The notes under the pieces are model-generated. The model saw only the letters and a list, made by a program, of their open reading frames with translations. It did no database searches and was not told the origin of the DNA. Positions 14,728 through 20,637 of a stretch of DNA of 20,637 bases are shown piece by piece (positions within the stretch are counted from its first letter, which is position 1; every line of letters begins with the position of its first letter). The DNA is taken from contig DEQR01000035.1 of NCBI GenBank assembly GCA_002360535.1, forward strand, positions 1 through 20,637, given 5' to 3'. This DNA is from Thiobacillus sp. UBA3361 (GTDB lineage Bacteria; Pseudomonadota; Gammaproteobacteria; Burkholderiales; Thiobacillaceae). The translations under genes and the position numbers were made by a program.

Positions 14728-14762
14728 CTATCCTAAATGGTGGATAGCCGCCGAAAGGCGGC
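14728..14762. promoter_or_regulatory. Inverted repeat and GAAA-capped hairpin upstream of the DUF3135 promoter
   Basis: CTATCC and GGATAG form a 6-8-6 inverted repeat (14728-14747). GCCGCC-GAAA-GGCGGC, a 6-bp stem with a GNRA-type loop, overlaps it by one base (14747-14762). The repeat is centred about 140 bp upstream of the predicted sigma-54 start, the usual distance for an enhancer-binding activator, so it is a candidate activator site. The rest of 14584-14852 contains no gene I can support. Confidence 0.35.
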
Positions 14763-14852
14763 GGATGGTTTCCGGAGCCATGTCGGATGCCGGCCTCGCA
14801 GGTCGCCCGCGGGCCTCGGCGATTCATGAGGCAAGGAGAACCGGAAGGCCCC

Positions 14853-14868
14853 TGGCGCAGTCCTTGCT
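14853..14868 (+). promoter_or_regulatory. Sigma-54-type promoter of the DUF3135 gene
   Basis: TGGCGCagtccTTGCT differs from TGGCAC-N5-TTGCW at one base and keeps the invariant GG and GC exactly 10 bp apart. The predicted start is near 14879, leaving a leader of about 25 nt with the Shine-Dalgarno. Its spacing relative to the gene is ideal. Confidence 0.72.
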
Positions 14869-14903
14869 AAAGGATATGCACCTTCCCAAACCGAGGAAAT
14901 ACC

Positions 14904-15263
14904 GTGACCACCGCCTGCGACCCCACTTTCGACTTCGACAGCTGGGCCGACCTCGCCAAAAGCGATGCCGAGGCCTTCGAGCAGCGCCGGCGGGATTTGA
15001 TCGAGGCCTTCATCGCTGATGCCCCGGAACACATGCAAGCGCGCCTGCGCCGCGTGCAGTGGCGCGTCGATGCCGAACGGCGCCGCTACAAGCACCCCCT
15101 GAAGTCCTGCGTCATGGTATTCAACATGATGTGGGACTCCCTGTACGGCGATCACGGCCTGTTGCAGGCCTTGCTGGCTCTGAACGATCCCGACGGCGTT
15201 CTGGGCGGGGGCGGCGAATCCGCCAAGGCGCAAATCCTGAATTTCCGGCACAAGCCGGACTGA
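14904..15263 (+). CDS. DUF3135 family protein
   Basis: Small, highly charged, helical cytoplasmic protein of 119 residues. The family pattern is clear: FDFDSWADLAKSDAEAFEQR (9-28), then IEAFIADAPE, RLRRVQWRVDAERRR (about 47-61) and VFNMMWDSLYG. Function is not known. The start is GTG 14904, supported by GAGG 7 nt upstream (14893-14896). The gene has its own sigma-54-type promoter and is followed by the sigma-28/riboswitch-controlled pair of c-di-GMP-related genes, which suggests a role linked to motility or surface behaviour; this is guilt by association. Confidence 0.88.
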   Translation: MTTACDPTFDFDSWADLAKSDAEAFEQRRRDLIEAFIADAPEHMQARLRRVQWRVDAERRRYKHPLKSCVMVFNMMWDSLYGDHGLLQALLALNDPDGVLGGGGESAKAQILNFRHKPD

Positions 15264-15269
15264 CCTTCC

Positions 15270-15291
15270 AGGGCGTCGGTCCTTCGGCGCC
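15270..15291 (+). terminator. Hairpin after the DUF3135 gene, possible weak terminator
   Basis: GGGCG and CGCCC pair around a 12-nt loop six bases after the stop codon. There is no U-tract, so efficient intrinsic termination is not expected. It may instead stabilise the 3' end of the message. Confidence 0.3.
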
Positions 15292-15340
15292 CATCCAGCA
15301 CTCGACACCGACCCAACTGGCGGGGTATCCGATACTGGCC

Positions 15341-15375
15341 GGGTGGCGCGCATTGCCCCGGGGTCGGATGCACCC
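15341..15375. repeat. REP-like imperfect palindrome
   Basis: GGGT/ACCC, GCAT/ATGC and CCCC/GGGG are nested symmetrically, with unpaired GGCGC, TG and TCGG between them. The GGTAGGGTGCATCCGA sequence (minus strand, ending at 15378) resembles common extragenic repeats of gammaproteobacteria. It differs from the GTAGCCCGGAT repeat. Intergenic position 15264-15477 otherwise shows no gene. Confidence 0.6.
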
Positions 15376-15477
15376 TACCAATATCCGTTACCCGGCATCG
15401 CCACCCAATCCCTCCCTGCGAATTCGCCGGGGGAATGCTCACGTATCTGAAGGGGGATACTGGGGACGAAAAAGATT

Positions 15478-15503
15478 TAAGCTTTCTCATGGGACGCCGA
15501 TAA
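15478..15503 (+). promoter_or_regulatory. Sigma-28 (FliA)-type promoter ahead of the riboswitch
   Basis: GCCGATAA at 15496-15503 matches the flagellar sigma-28 -10 consensus at all eight bases. TAAGCTTT at 15478-15485 matches six of eight bases of the -35 consensus TAAAGTTT. The spacer is 10 bp, one shorter than usual. Transcription would begin near 15510, about a dozen bases before the riboswitch P1 stem. Confidence 0.6.
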
Positions 15504-15521
15504 ACCACTGAGCAGTAATAT

Positions 15522-15614
15522 GACCTGCAAGGGCAAACCCATCGAAAGGTGGGGACGCAAAGTCACCGGTCTAAAGGGCGCCAGCCTCATGACAGCGGGA
15601 TCGCCAGGCAGGGG
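15522..15614 (+). ncRNA. Cyclic di-GMP-I (GEMM-I) riboswitch
   Basis: Conserved GEMM-I elements are read in order: GGGCAAACC; a CCCAUC-GAAA-GGUGGG hairpin with a GNRA tetraloop; GGGACGCAAAG; CCGGUCUAA; then UGACAGCGG and GGGAUCGCC, which close the second stem. CCUGC (15524-15528) pairs with GCAGG (15608-15612) to form the outer P1 helix. CCG/CGG and GUC/GAC pair in the second helix, leaving the UAA-containing tetraloop receptor. The aptamer lies about 145 nt upstream of the DUF1631 start on the same strand. Ligand: cyclic di-GMP. On or off behaviour cannot be read from the sequence. Confidence 0.93.
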
Positions 15615-15759
15615 CGGGGCCGTGCCGGCCGCGCTCCGGTCCATCTCCCGTTTCCCCGGCGCCCCCTTTCGCGATCCTGACCCGCGGGTCATCGAACGGG
15701 ATGCGCACGGCCCCGTCTTACCGGGGTGTGCGATGTGGACGTAGCAATCAAGGAATGGC
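15615..15759 (+). promoter_or_regulatory. Likely expression platform and 5' UTR after the riboswitch
   Basis: Strong structures fill this leader: CCCGTT/AACGGG arms (about 15648 and 15695), a perfect GACCCGCGGGTC palindrome (15679-15690), and a CGCAC/GTGCG plus CCCCG/CGGGG hairpin (15704-15732). None carries a U-tract, so a classical intrinsic terminator is not evident. The ribosome site AGGA (15751-15754) stays outside the last hairpin. Control by Rho access, mRNA folding or translation are all open. Confidence 0.45.
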
Positions 15760-17184
15760 ATGGAGCATCTCGGCAAGACAACGGACAAGGTCTCGGCCTC
15801 CCCCACAGGGACGGGACTGGACGGGCTCGACCCGATCCTGCGCACCTGCGGCGAAGTCGCCGCCGTGCGGCTCGCCGGCGGCTTGTCCGACGCCCTGGGA
15901 CAGGCCATCCGCCAGCTCGGCCTGCAGGGCCTCCAGTCTCCGCACCACGAGGATTACCTGGAGATGGCCGATGCCGCCGCCTTCGCGCGTGCCTGCCGGT
16001 ATGCTTTGGTGCGAGATTTCGGTGCCGAACTGGAGCGCCGCTATGTGCGCGCCTGCGTTCGAAGGCCATCGCCCCTGGAGGGCTATCTGATCGATTTCGA
16101 CGTCAGCCAGCTGCGCATCGTCGTGCATGACCGCCTGGACGACTCCCTGGCCCCCGGCAGGCTGGCCGAAGCCATCCGGTCGGCCTGTTGGGAGCCCCTG
16201 TGCCAGCTGGCAGCCGGTTTCGCCCGGCAACTGGGCATGGCCTCCATGAATCCTCTGGAAATCCCCCTATCGCCGAAGATCATCGAACTCGCGCTGGCCG
16301 AGGCCATGCGCGGCCAGCCCTGGCGACACGAGTCCAAGGAGCTGCTGCTGCGCGCGCTGTGCGCCGGCCTGCCGAAGGCCGTGCATGGGCTCTACCTGGA
16401 CTTGCTCCCGCTGCTGGGACAAGCCGTTCCGGCCCCTCCCGATGCTGTGCAGGACACGCTGGAAGCGGCGGCTGAGGATGGCGACATCCCGGCGGCCGTG
16501 TCTCGGACGGAAGACCGGGCATCGCCACCAGCCTCACCTGTGGCCGAGGAGGCGAGGGCCGAGCCGCCCGCGGTAGCCGGTACGTCGGCCGATTCACCGC
16601 CTCCGGCGGAGGAAAGCGCGGTACCGGCCGGTGAGGCCGGCCCGGCACCGCCGCTGCTTGACCCGGCCCGAGCTCTCCCCGCCGGCGAGGCACCTTGGCA
16701 ACCCCTGTTCGCGCGGCTGGGCCGCTTGCAGGACCAGGCCAGACAGTCCGCGCGCCTGGTGGCGGAACGGCTGCGGGCCCCCATAGTGGTACCCTGGACC
16801 GCCGACCCGCCGATGCCGGGACCGCTCCCGCTGGATCCGATCCCGGCCCCCGCCCCCCCCGTGGCCACCAAGCCCGAAGCCGACCGCATAACCGGGGTAC
16901 CCCGGCCACCTCCTCATGCACGCCCGCAGGACCTGATGGTCGGCTCCTGGCTCGACCTCCGGGAACCGGACGGCAGGCACCGGGAACTCAAGTTGGCCTG
17001 GATCAGCCCCCGGCGCAATCTCTACCTGTTCACCAACCGCGACGGAGAGCGCGCCCATTCCCTGGACGTGGACGCGCTGGAGGACCTGCTGCGCGACGGC
17101 CGGGCGCGCATCATCCCCGCTCCGGGCGAGCCCGGGGCGGAACCAGGCGGCGTCCAGACTCCCGACACCAGGAAGCGCGCCTGA
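15760..17184 (+). CDS. DUF1631 family protein with C-terminal PilZ-like region
   Basis: Protein of 474 residues in three parts. The N-terminal helical part (about 1-225) carries DUF1631 features, including MNPLEIPLSPKIIELALAEA and LYLDLLPLLGQ. The middle (about 226-390) is Pro/Ala/Glu-rich and probably disordered. The C-terminal part (about 392-452, VGSWLDLREPDG, KLAWISPRRNLYLFTNRDG, ALEDLLRDGRARII) has the conserved DUF1631 C-terminal block, which resembles a PilZ beta barrel; I see no full RxxxR and DxSxxG c-di-GMP signature. Typical family members are longer (roughly 700 or more), so the middle is shortened here. AGGA 5 nt before ATG 15760 sets the start. Control by a c-di-GMP riboswitch supports a place in c-di-GMP signalling; the molecular function is unknown. 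Confidence 0.85.
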   Translation: MEHLGKTTDKVSASPTGTGLDGLDPILRTCGEVAAVRLAGGLSDALGQAIRQLGLQGLQSPHHEDYLEMADAAAFARACRYALVRDFGAELERRYVRACVRRPSPLEGYLIDFDVSQLRIVVHDRLDDSLAPGRLAEAIRSACWEPLCQLAAGFARQLGMASMNPLEIPLSPKIIELALAEAMRGQPWRHESKELLLRALCAGLPKAVHGLYLDLLPLLGQAVPAPPDAVQDTLEAAAEDGDIPAAVSRTEDRASPPASPVAEEARAEPPAVAGTSADSPPPAEESAVPAGEAGPAPPLLDPARALPAGEAPWQPLFARLGRLQDQARQSARLVAERLRAPIVVPWTADPPMPGPLPLDPIPAPAPPVATKPEADRITGVPRPPPHARPQDLMVGSWLDLREPDGRHRELKLAWISPRRNLYLFTNRDGERAHSLDVDALEDLLRDGRARIIPAPGEPGAEPGGVQTPDTRKRA

Positions 17185-17196
17185 TATCGGGCGCTC

Positions 17197-18480
17197 ATGT
17201 CCACCCCCGTGAACGAACCGCCCGCAACGCCGGCCTCCGCCTCCGCCGGAGAGGGCATCCTGTCCGGCGCCCTGCCCCGGTTCATCCTGCGCCAGCCCCT
17301 GCTGGACGGCGAATTCCGCATCCTGGGCCACGAGTTGAGCGTCAACGAGCGCGCACCGCTGCCCGTGCTGCCGGGCGCGACCAGTGCGGATCGCAACCGG
17401 GACGACCTGCTGCTGGCCAGCGTGCTGGACCTGGACAGTACCCTGGAGCGCAAGCTGACCCTGCTGAACCTGTCGCCGGAGGGGCTGGACAATCCGCTGC
17501 TGGACGGACTGCCCCGGGAACGCACGGTCCTGGCCATCCGGCCGGTGGCGCATGATGGCAGCCTGCCGGCGCGGGCCGGTGAACTGACCAGACGGGGCTT
17601 CGCCCTGGCCCTGGACGAGGCCGCGCTGTCGCCGGCCTGGGCGCCCCTGGCCCGGCAATGCCAGTACCTGCGGATGGACGTGGGCGACCATGACCTGGCC
17701 GCCCTGGCCGACCGGTTGGTGCGCGTCGAGGGCATACGCGGCCCCCGGCTGATCGCCCGGAACGTGGAGACCGAGGAGGCCTACGCGGCCTGCCGGAAGC
17801 TGTCCTTCCAGCTCTACCAGGGCTACTACTTCACCCGCTCCCGGCCGGCGGCCGGAGGGCGCATCGACGCCGGCCGCCTGGCCATCATGGATCTGCTGAA
17901 CCTGGTCCTGCAACGGGCCGAACTCGCCGTCATCGAGGCACGCCTCAAGGCGGACGCGGCCCTGGCCTACCGCCTGCTGCGCTACATCAACTCCCCCGCC
18001 GTGGGCCTGCGCTATCCCGTCCGCTCCATCGGCCACGCCCTGCTGATGCTGGGCCATGACCAACTCTACCGCTGGCTGACCCTGCTGCTGTTCACCCACG
18101 GCGGCCAGGACCGCCGCGGCGAGGCCCTGTTACGCAATGCCCTGGTGCGGGCGCGCATGGCCGAGAGCCTGGGGGACGGGGCTCTGGGCCCGGAACTGCG
18201 GGGCGGACTGTTCATCGCCGGCATCTTGTCCATGCTGGACAGCCTGCTCCAATTGCCCATGGACCGGGCCTTGGACGGGCTGCACCTGGCCCCTCCCATC
18301 GTCGAGGCCCTGCTGCGGGACGGCGGCCCCTACGCCCCCTGGCTGGCCCTGGCCAAGGCCTGCGAGGGTGGCGACCCGGTTCGCCCGGCCCGGCTGACGG
18401 AGATCCTCGGCCTGACACCCGAGACGGTGAACCGGGCCCACCTCCAGGCCCTGGCCTGGGCCGAGGGGATGGACCTCTAG
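17197..18480 (+). CDS. EAL-HDOD (YuxH-like) protein with degenerate EAL domain
   Basis: Cytoplasmic protein of 427 residues. The N-terminal EAL-like domain (about 25-215) keeps only an outline: HELSVN at 45-50 in place of the EAL motif, ALDEAALSP at 138-146 where catalytic domains have a DDFGTG-like loop, RMDVGD in place of the conserved Lys strand, and the well-kept end QGYYF (208-212). Loss of the metal-binding and Lys residues argues against phosphodiesterase activity. The HDOD domain (about 225-420) shows VIEARLKADAALAYRLLRYI and SIGHALLMLG. Such proteins act as signalling adaptors. It starts 12 nt after the DUF1631 gene, has a weak ribosome site, and should share its riboswitch-controlled transcript. 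Its acidic, Ala/Pro-rich first 20 residues look disordered. Confidence 0.87.
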   Translation: MSTPVNEPPATPASASAGEGILSGALPRFILRQPLLDGEFRILGHELSVNERAPLPVLPGATSADRNRDDLLLASVLDLDSTLERKLTLLNLSPEGLDNPLLDGLPRERTVLAIRPVAHDGSLPARAGELTRRGFALALDEAALSPAWAPLARQCQYLRMDVGDHDLAALADRLVRVEGIRGPRLIARNVETEEAYAACRKLSFQLYQGYYFTRSRPAAGGRIDAGRLAIMDLLNLVLQRAELAVIEARLKADAALAYRLLRYINSPAVGLRYPVRSIGHALLMLGHDQLYRWLTLLLFTHGGQDRRGEALLRNALVRARMAESLGDGALGPELRGGLFIAGILSMLDSLLQLPMDRALDGLHLAPPIVEALLRDGGPYAPWLALAKACEGGDPVRPARLTEILGLTPETVNRAHLQALAWAEGMDL

Positions 18481-18494
18481 CCCGGACGGGTCAC

Positions 18495-18522
18495 CCGGCC
18501 GCCCCCGAAGGCCATCGGCCGG
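18495..18522 (+). terminator. Hairpin after the EAL-HDOD gene, possible weak terminator
   Basis: CCGGCCG and CGGCCGG form a perfect 7-bp stem with a 14-nt loop, beginning 14 nt after the stop codon. Only three T residues follow some distance on. It may end the operon or simply mark the boundary with uvrA. Confidence 0.4.
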
Positions 18523-18530
18523 TGCCAGGT

Positions 18531-18560
18531 TTGAGCCGGATGGGGAAATTAGCATAGAGT
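18531..18560 (+). promoter_or_regulatory. Candidate sigma-70 promoter of uvrA
   Basis: TTGAGC (18531-18536) and CATAGA or TAGAGT (18553-18560) are spaced 16-18 bp in an AT-richer patch, about 30 bp before the uvrA start. Matches are partial. No CTG-N10-CAG LexA box is visible between the EAL-HDOD gene and uvrA. Confidence 0.3.
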
Positions 18561-18590
18561 GTGCCGTTTCCCCATGCCCGTTCGGCCACC

Positions 18591-20637
18591 ATGATCCGCA
18601 TCCGCGGCGCCCGCACCCACAACCTGAAGAATGTCAGCCTGGACCTGCCGCCCCATACGCTGATCGTCATCACCGGCCTGTCCGGCTCGGGAAAGTCCTC
18701 GCTCGCCTTCGACACCCTGTATGCGGAGGGCCAGCGGCGCTACGTGGAGAGCCTGTCGGCCTATGCGCGCCAGTTCCTGCAGCTGATGGAAAAACCGGAC
18801 GTGGATCTCATCGAGGGCCTGTCGCCGGCCATCGCCATCGAGCAGAAGGCCACGAGCCACAATCCGCGTTCCACCGTGGGCACGGTGACCGAGATCCACG
18901 ACTACCTGCGCCTGCTGTTCGCGCGCGCCGGCACGCCCCGCTGCCCGCACCACGGCATCGAGCTGGCGGCCCAGACCGTGTCCCAGATGGTGGATACGGT
19001 GCTGCAGCTGCCAGAGAACACCCGTCTGATGATCCTGGCTCCACTGGTGGTGGGCCGCAAGGGCGAGCAGCTGGGGCTGTTCGACGAACTCCGCGCCCAG
19101 GGCTTCGTGCGTCTGCGCGTCGATGGGGAGGTGTGCGAGATCGACGCCCTGCCGGCCCTGGAGAAGAACCGCAAGCACACCGTCGAGGCGATGGTGGACC
19201 GGCTGAAGGTGCGACCGGAGATGCAGCAGCGCCTGGCCGAGTCTTTCGAGACCGCCCTGCGCCATGCCGATGGCAAGGCCCTGGTGGTGGACCTGGACAC
19301 CGGGCAGGAGACCCTGTTCTCCGCCAAGTTCGCCTGCCCGGTGTGCGACTACGCCCTGCCCGAACTGGAGCCGCGCATCTTCTCCTTCAACAATCCGATG
19401 GGCGCCTGCCCGCAATGCGATGGCCTGGGTTCGGTCACCTTCTTCGATCCGGAGCGGGTGGTGGCCTTCCCCCACCTGTCCCTGTCGGCCGGCGCCATCA
19501 AGGGCTGGGACCGGCGCAATGCCTATTTCCACCGCATGCTGCAATCCCTGGCCATGCACTACGGCTTCGACATGGATGCCCCCTTCGAGGACCTGCCCGA
19601 GGCGATCCGGCAGATGGTGCTGAACGGCAGCGGCGGTGAGCCCATCGCCTTCCACTATCTGGGCGAGGGTGGCCGCAAGGTGACCCGCAAACACGCCTTC
19701 GACGGCGTCATCCCAGTGCTGGAGCGGCGTTACCGGGAGGCCGAATCGCAGTTGCTGCGTGAGGAGTTGTCCAAGTACATCGCCAGCCGACCCTGTCCCG
19801 AGTGCGGCGGGGCGCGCCTGCGCCAGGAGGCACGCCACGTGACCGTGGGCGGCTGGACCCTGCACGACCTGGCGCGCCTGCCCATCGCCAAGACTCTGGA
19901 TTTCTTCCGCGGCCTGAGCCTCGCCGGCCACAAGGCCCAGGTGGCGGACAAGATCATCAAGGAGATCGTCGCCCGCCTGACCTTCCTGCACGACGTGGGC
20001 TTGGATTACCTGAGCCTGGACCGCTCCGCCGACACCCTCTCGGGCGGCGAGGCCCAGCGCATCCGTCTGGCCAGCCAGATCGGTTCCGGTCTCACCGGGG
20101 TGATGTATGTGCTGGACGAGCCCTCCATCGGCCTGCACCAGCGGGACAACGACCGCCTGCTGGGCACCCTCAGGCACCTGCGCGATCTGGGCAACACCGT
20201 GATCGTGGTAGAGCACGACGAAGACGCCATCCGTAGCGCCGATTACATCGTGGATATGGGTCCCGGCGCCGGCGAGCACGGCGGCGAGGTGGTGGCTGAG
20301 GGCGGGCTCAAGGACATCCTGGCCAGCGAGCGCTCACTGACCGGCCAATACCTGCGCAACCACCAGGCCATCACCATTCCGGCGAGGCGCCGGCAGGCCG
20401 ATCCGGCGCGCCGGCTGATCCTCTCGAACGCCCACGGCAACAACCTCAAGGCGGTCCGACTCGACCTGCCCGCCGGGCTGTTCGTGTGCGTCACCGGCGT
20501 CTCCGGCTCGGGCAAGTCCACCCTCATCAACGACACCCTGTACGCCGCCCTGGCGCGCGACCTGAACGGCGCGGCCACCGAACCGGCCCCGTTCGGGGAA
20601 CTGGAGGGCGGCGAGCTGTTCGACAAGGTGATCAACG
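18591..20637 (+). CDS. uvrA: Excinuclease ABC subunit A, UvrA (3' end outside window)
   Basis: Damage-recognition ATPase of nucleotide excision repair; UvrA dimers find lesions and load UvrB. The visible 682 residues (family about 940) include the first Walker A GLSGSGKSS (29-37), the UvrB-binding/insertion region, CPVC/CPQC zinc ligands with the following CPECGG, the ABC signature LSGGEAQRIRLASQIG, Walker B VLDEPSIGLHQRDN, and the second Walker A GVSGSGKST near the window end. ATG 18591 begins MIRIRGARTHNLKNVSLDLP, the standard start. The last third, with the second signature and Walker B, is off the window. It points away from ssb and yajR, as in the common uvrA/ssb divergent pair, but is separated from them by about 6 kb. 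Confidence 0.98.
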   Translation, partial: MIRIRGARTHNLKNVSLDLPPHTLIVITGLSGSGKSSLAFDTLYAEGQRRYVESLSAYARQFLQLMEKPDVDLIEGLSPAIAIEQKATSHNPRSTVGTVTEIHDYLRLLFARAGTPRCPHHGIELAAQTVSQMVDTVLQLPENTRLMILAPLVVGRKGEQLGLFDELRAQGFVRLRVDGEVCEIDALPALEKNRKHTVEAMVDRLKVRPEMQQRLAESFETALRHADGKALVVDLDTGQETLFSAKFACPVCDYALPELEPRIFSFNNPMGACPQCDGLGSVTFFDPERVVAFPHLSLSAGAIKGWDRRNAYFHRMLQSLAMHYGFDMDAPFEDLPEAIRQMVLNGSGGEPIAFHYLGEGGRKVTRKHAFDGVIPVLERRYREAESQLLREELSKYIASRPCPECGGARLRQEARHVTVGGWTLHDLARLPIAKTLDFFRGLSLAGHKAQVADKIIKEIVARLTFLHDVGLDYLSLDRSADTLSGGEAQRIRLASQIGSGLTGVMYVLDEPSIGLHQRDNDRLLGTLRHLRDLGNTVIVVEHDEDAIRSADYIVDMGPGAGEHGGEVVAEGGLKDILASERSLTGQYLRNHQAITIPARRRQADPARRLILSNAHGNNLKAVRLDLPAGLFVCVTGVSGSGKSTLINDTLYAALARDLNGAATEPAPFGELEGGELFDKVIN

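Noticed and set aside
14747..14862. A second riboswitch upstream of the DUF3135 gene
   Set aside because: Several hairpins are present, but the conserved blocks of GEMM-I, or of any other class I know, are not; the predicted transcript start lies downstream of them.
15704..15732. Hairpin before the DUF1631 start as a riboswitch-controlled terminator
   Set aside because: Strong stem but no U-tract after it; kept only as part of the leader structure.
18481..18590. LexA (SOS) box upstream of uvrA
   Set aside because: No CTG-N10-CAG site with the usual AT-rich centre could be found in this interval.
18549..20279. Minus-strand frame of 576 codons opposite uvrA
   Set aside because: Antisense shadow of uvrA, with a translation dominated by His, Gln, Val and Gly repeats.

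Overview
The window looks like chromosomal DNA of a high-GC gammaproteobacterium. The evidence is gene order rather than marker genes: fmdB-DUF502-aspS-(small gene)-nudB, ssb next to a YajR-type transporter with uvrA nearby, DUF3135, and REP-like repeats of the GTAGCCCGGAT type. A Chromatiales-like host is possible, but the sequence alone does not settle it. There are no tRNA or rRNA genes, transposases, phage genes or CRISPR arrays. The two end genes (nirB and uvrA) run off the window.

Right to left on the minus strand (about 12.2 kb down to 1): yajR-like transporter, ssb, an unknown coiled-coil gene, a fadL-type outer-membrane transporter with an in-frame amber codon, and an acyl-ACP/acyl-CoA synthetase. 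Then come fmdB, DUF502, aspS, a small gene with a CheZ-like motif, and nudB. A gene-poor stretch with a DUF898 relic follows, and last is nirB. The nirB upstream region is unusually readable. It has a near-perfect sigma-54 promoter, a leader with two hexaloop hairpins of the ANTAR antiterminator type, and a strong intrinsic terminator that overlaps the second hairpin. This is the layout of NasR/NasT-controlled nitrate/nitrite assimilation operons.

From 12.37 kb to 18.48 kb a block of mostly plus-strand genes lies between yajR-ssb and uvrA, which are close neighbours in many relatives. It holds a glutathione S-transferase and tag (overlapping), a convergent yheT-type hydrolase, and a c-di-GMP/motility-flavoured module. 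In that module, DUF3135 sits behind a sigma-54-type promoter. A sigma-28 (FliA)-type promoter then leads into a clear c-di-GMP-I (GEMM-I) riboswitch, followed by a short DUF1631/PilZ-like protein and a degenerate EAL-HDOD protein. Transcription by flagellar sigma factors combined with a c-di-GMP-sensing leader suggests that two putative c-di-GMP effector or adaptor proteins are made under both flagellar and second-messenger control. This is the most interesting system in the window.

Main oddities: the amber codon in fadL, a REP-derived C-terminal tail on the YheT protein, the DUF898 fragment upstream of nirB, and the CheZ-like D-x3-Q motif in the aspS-nudB intergenic gene.
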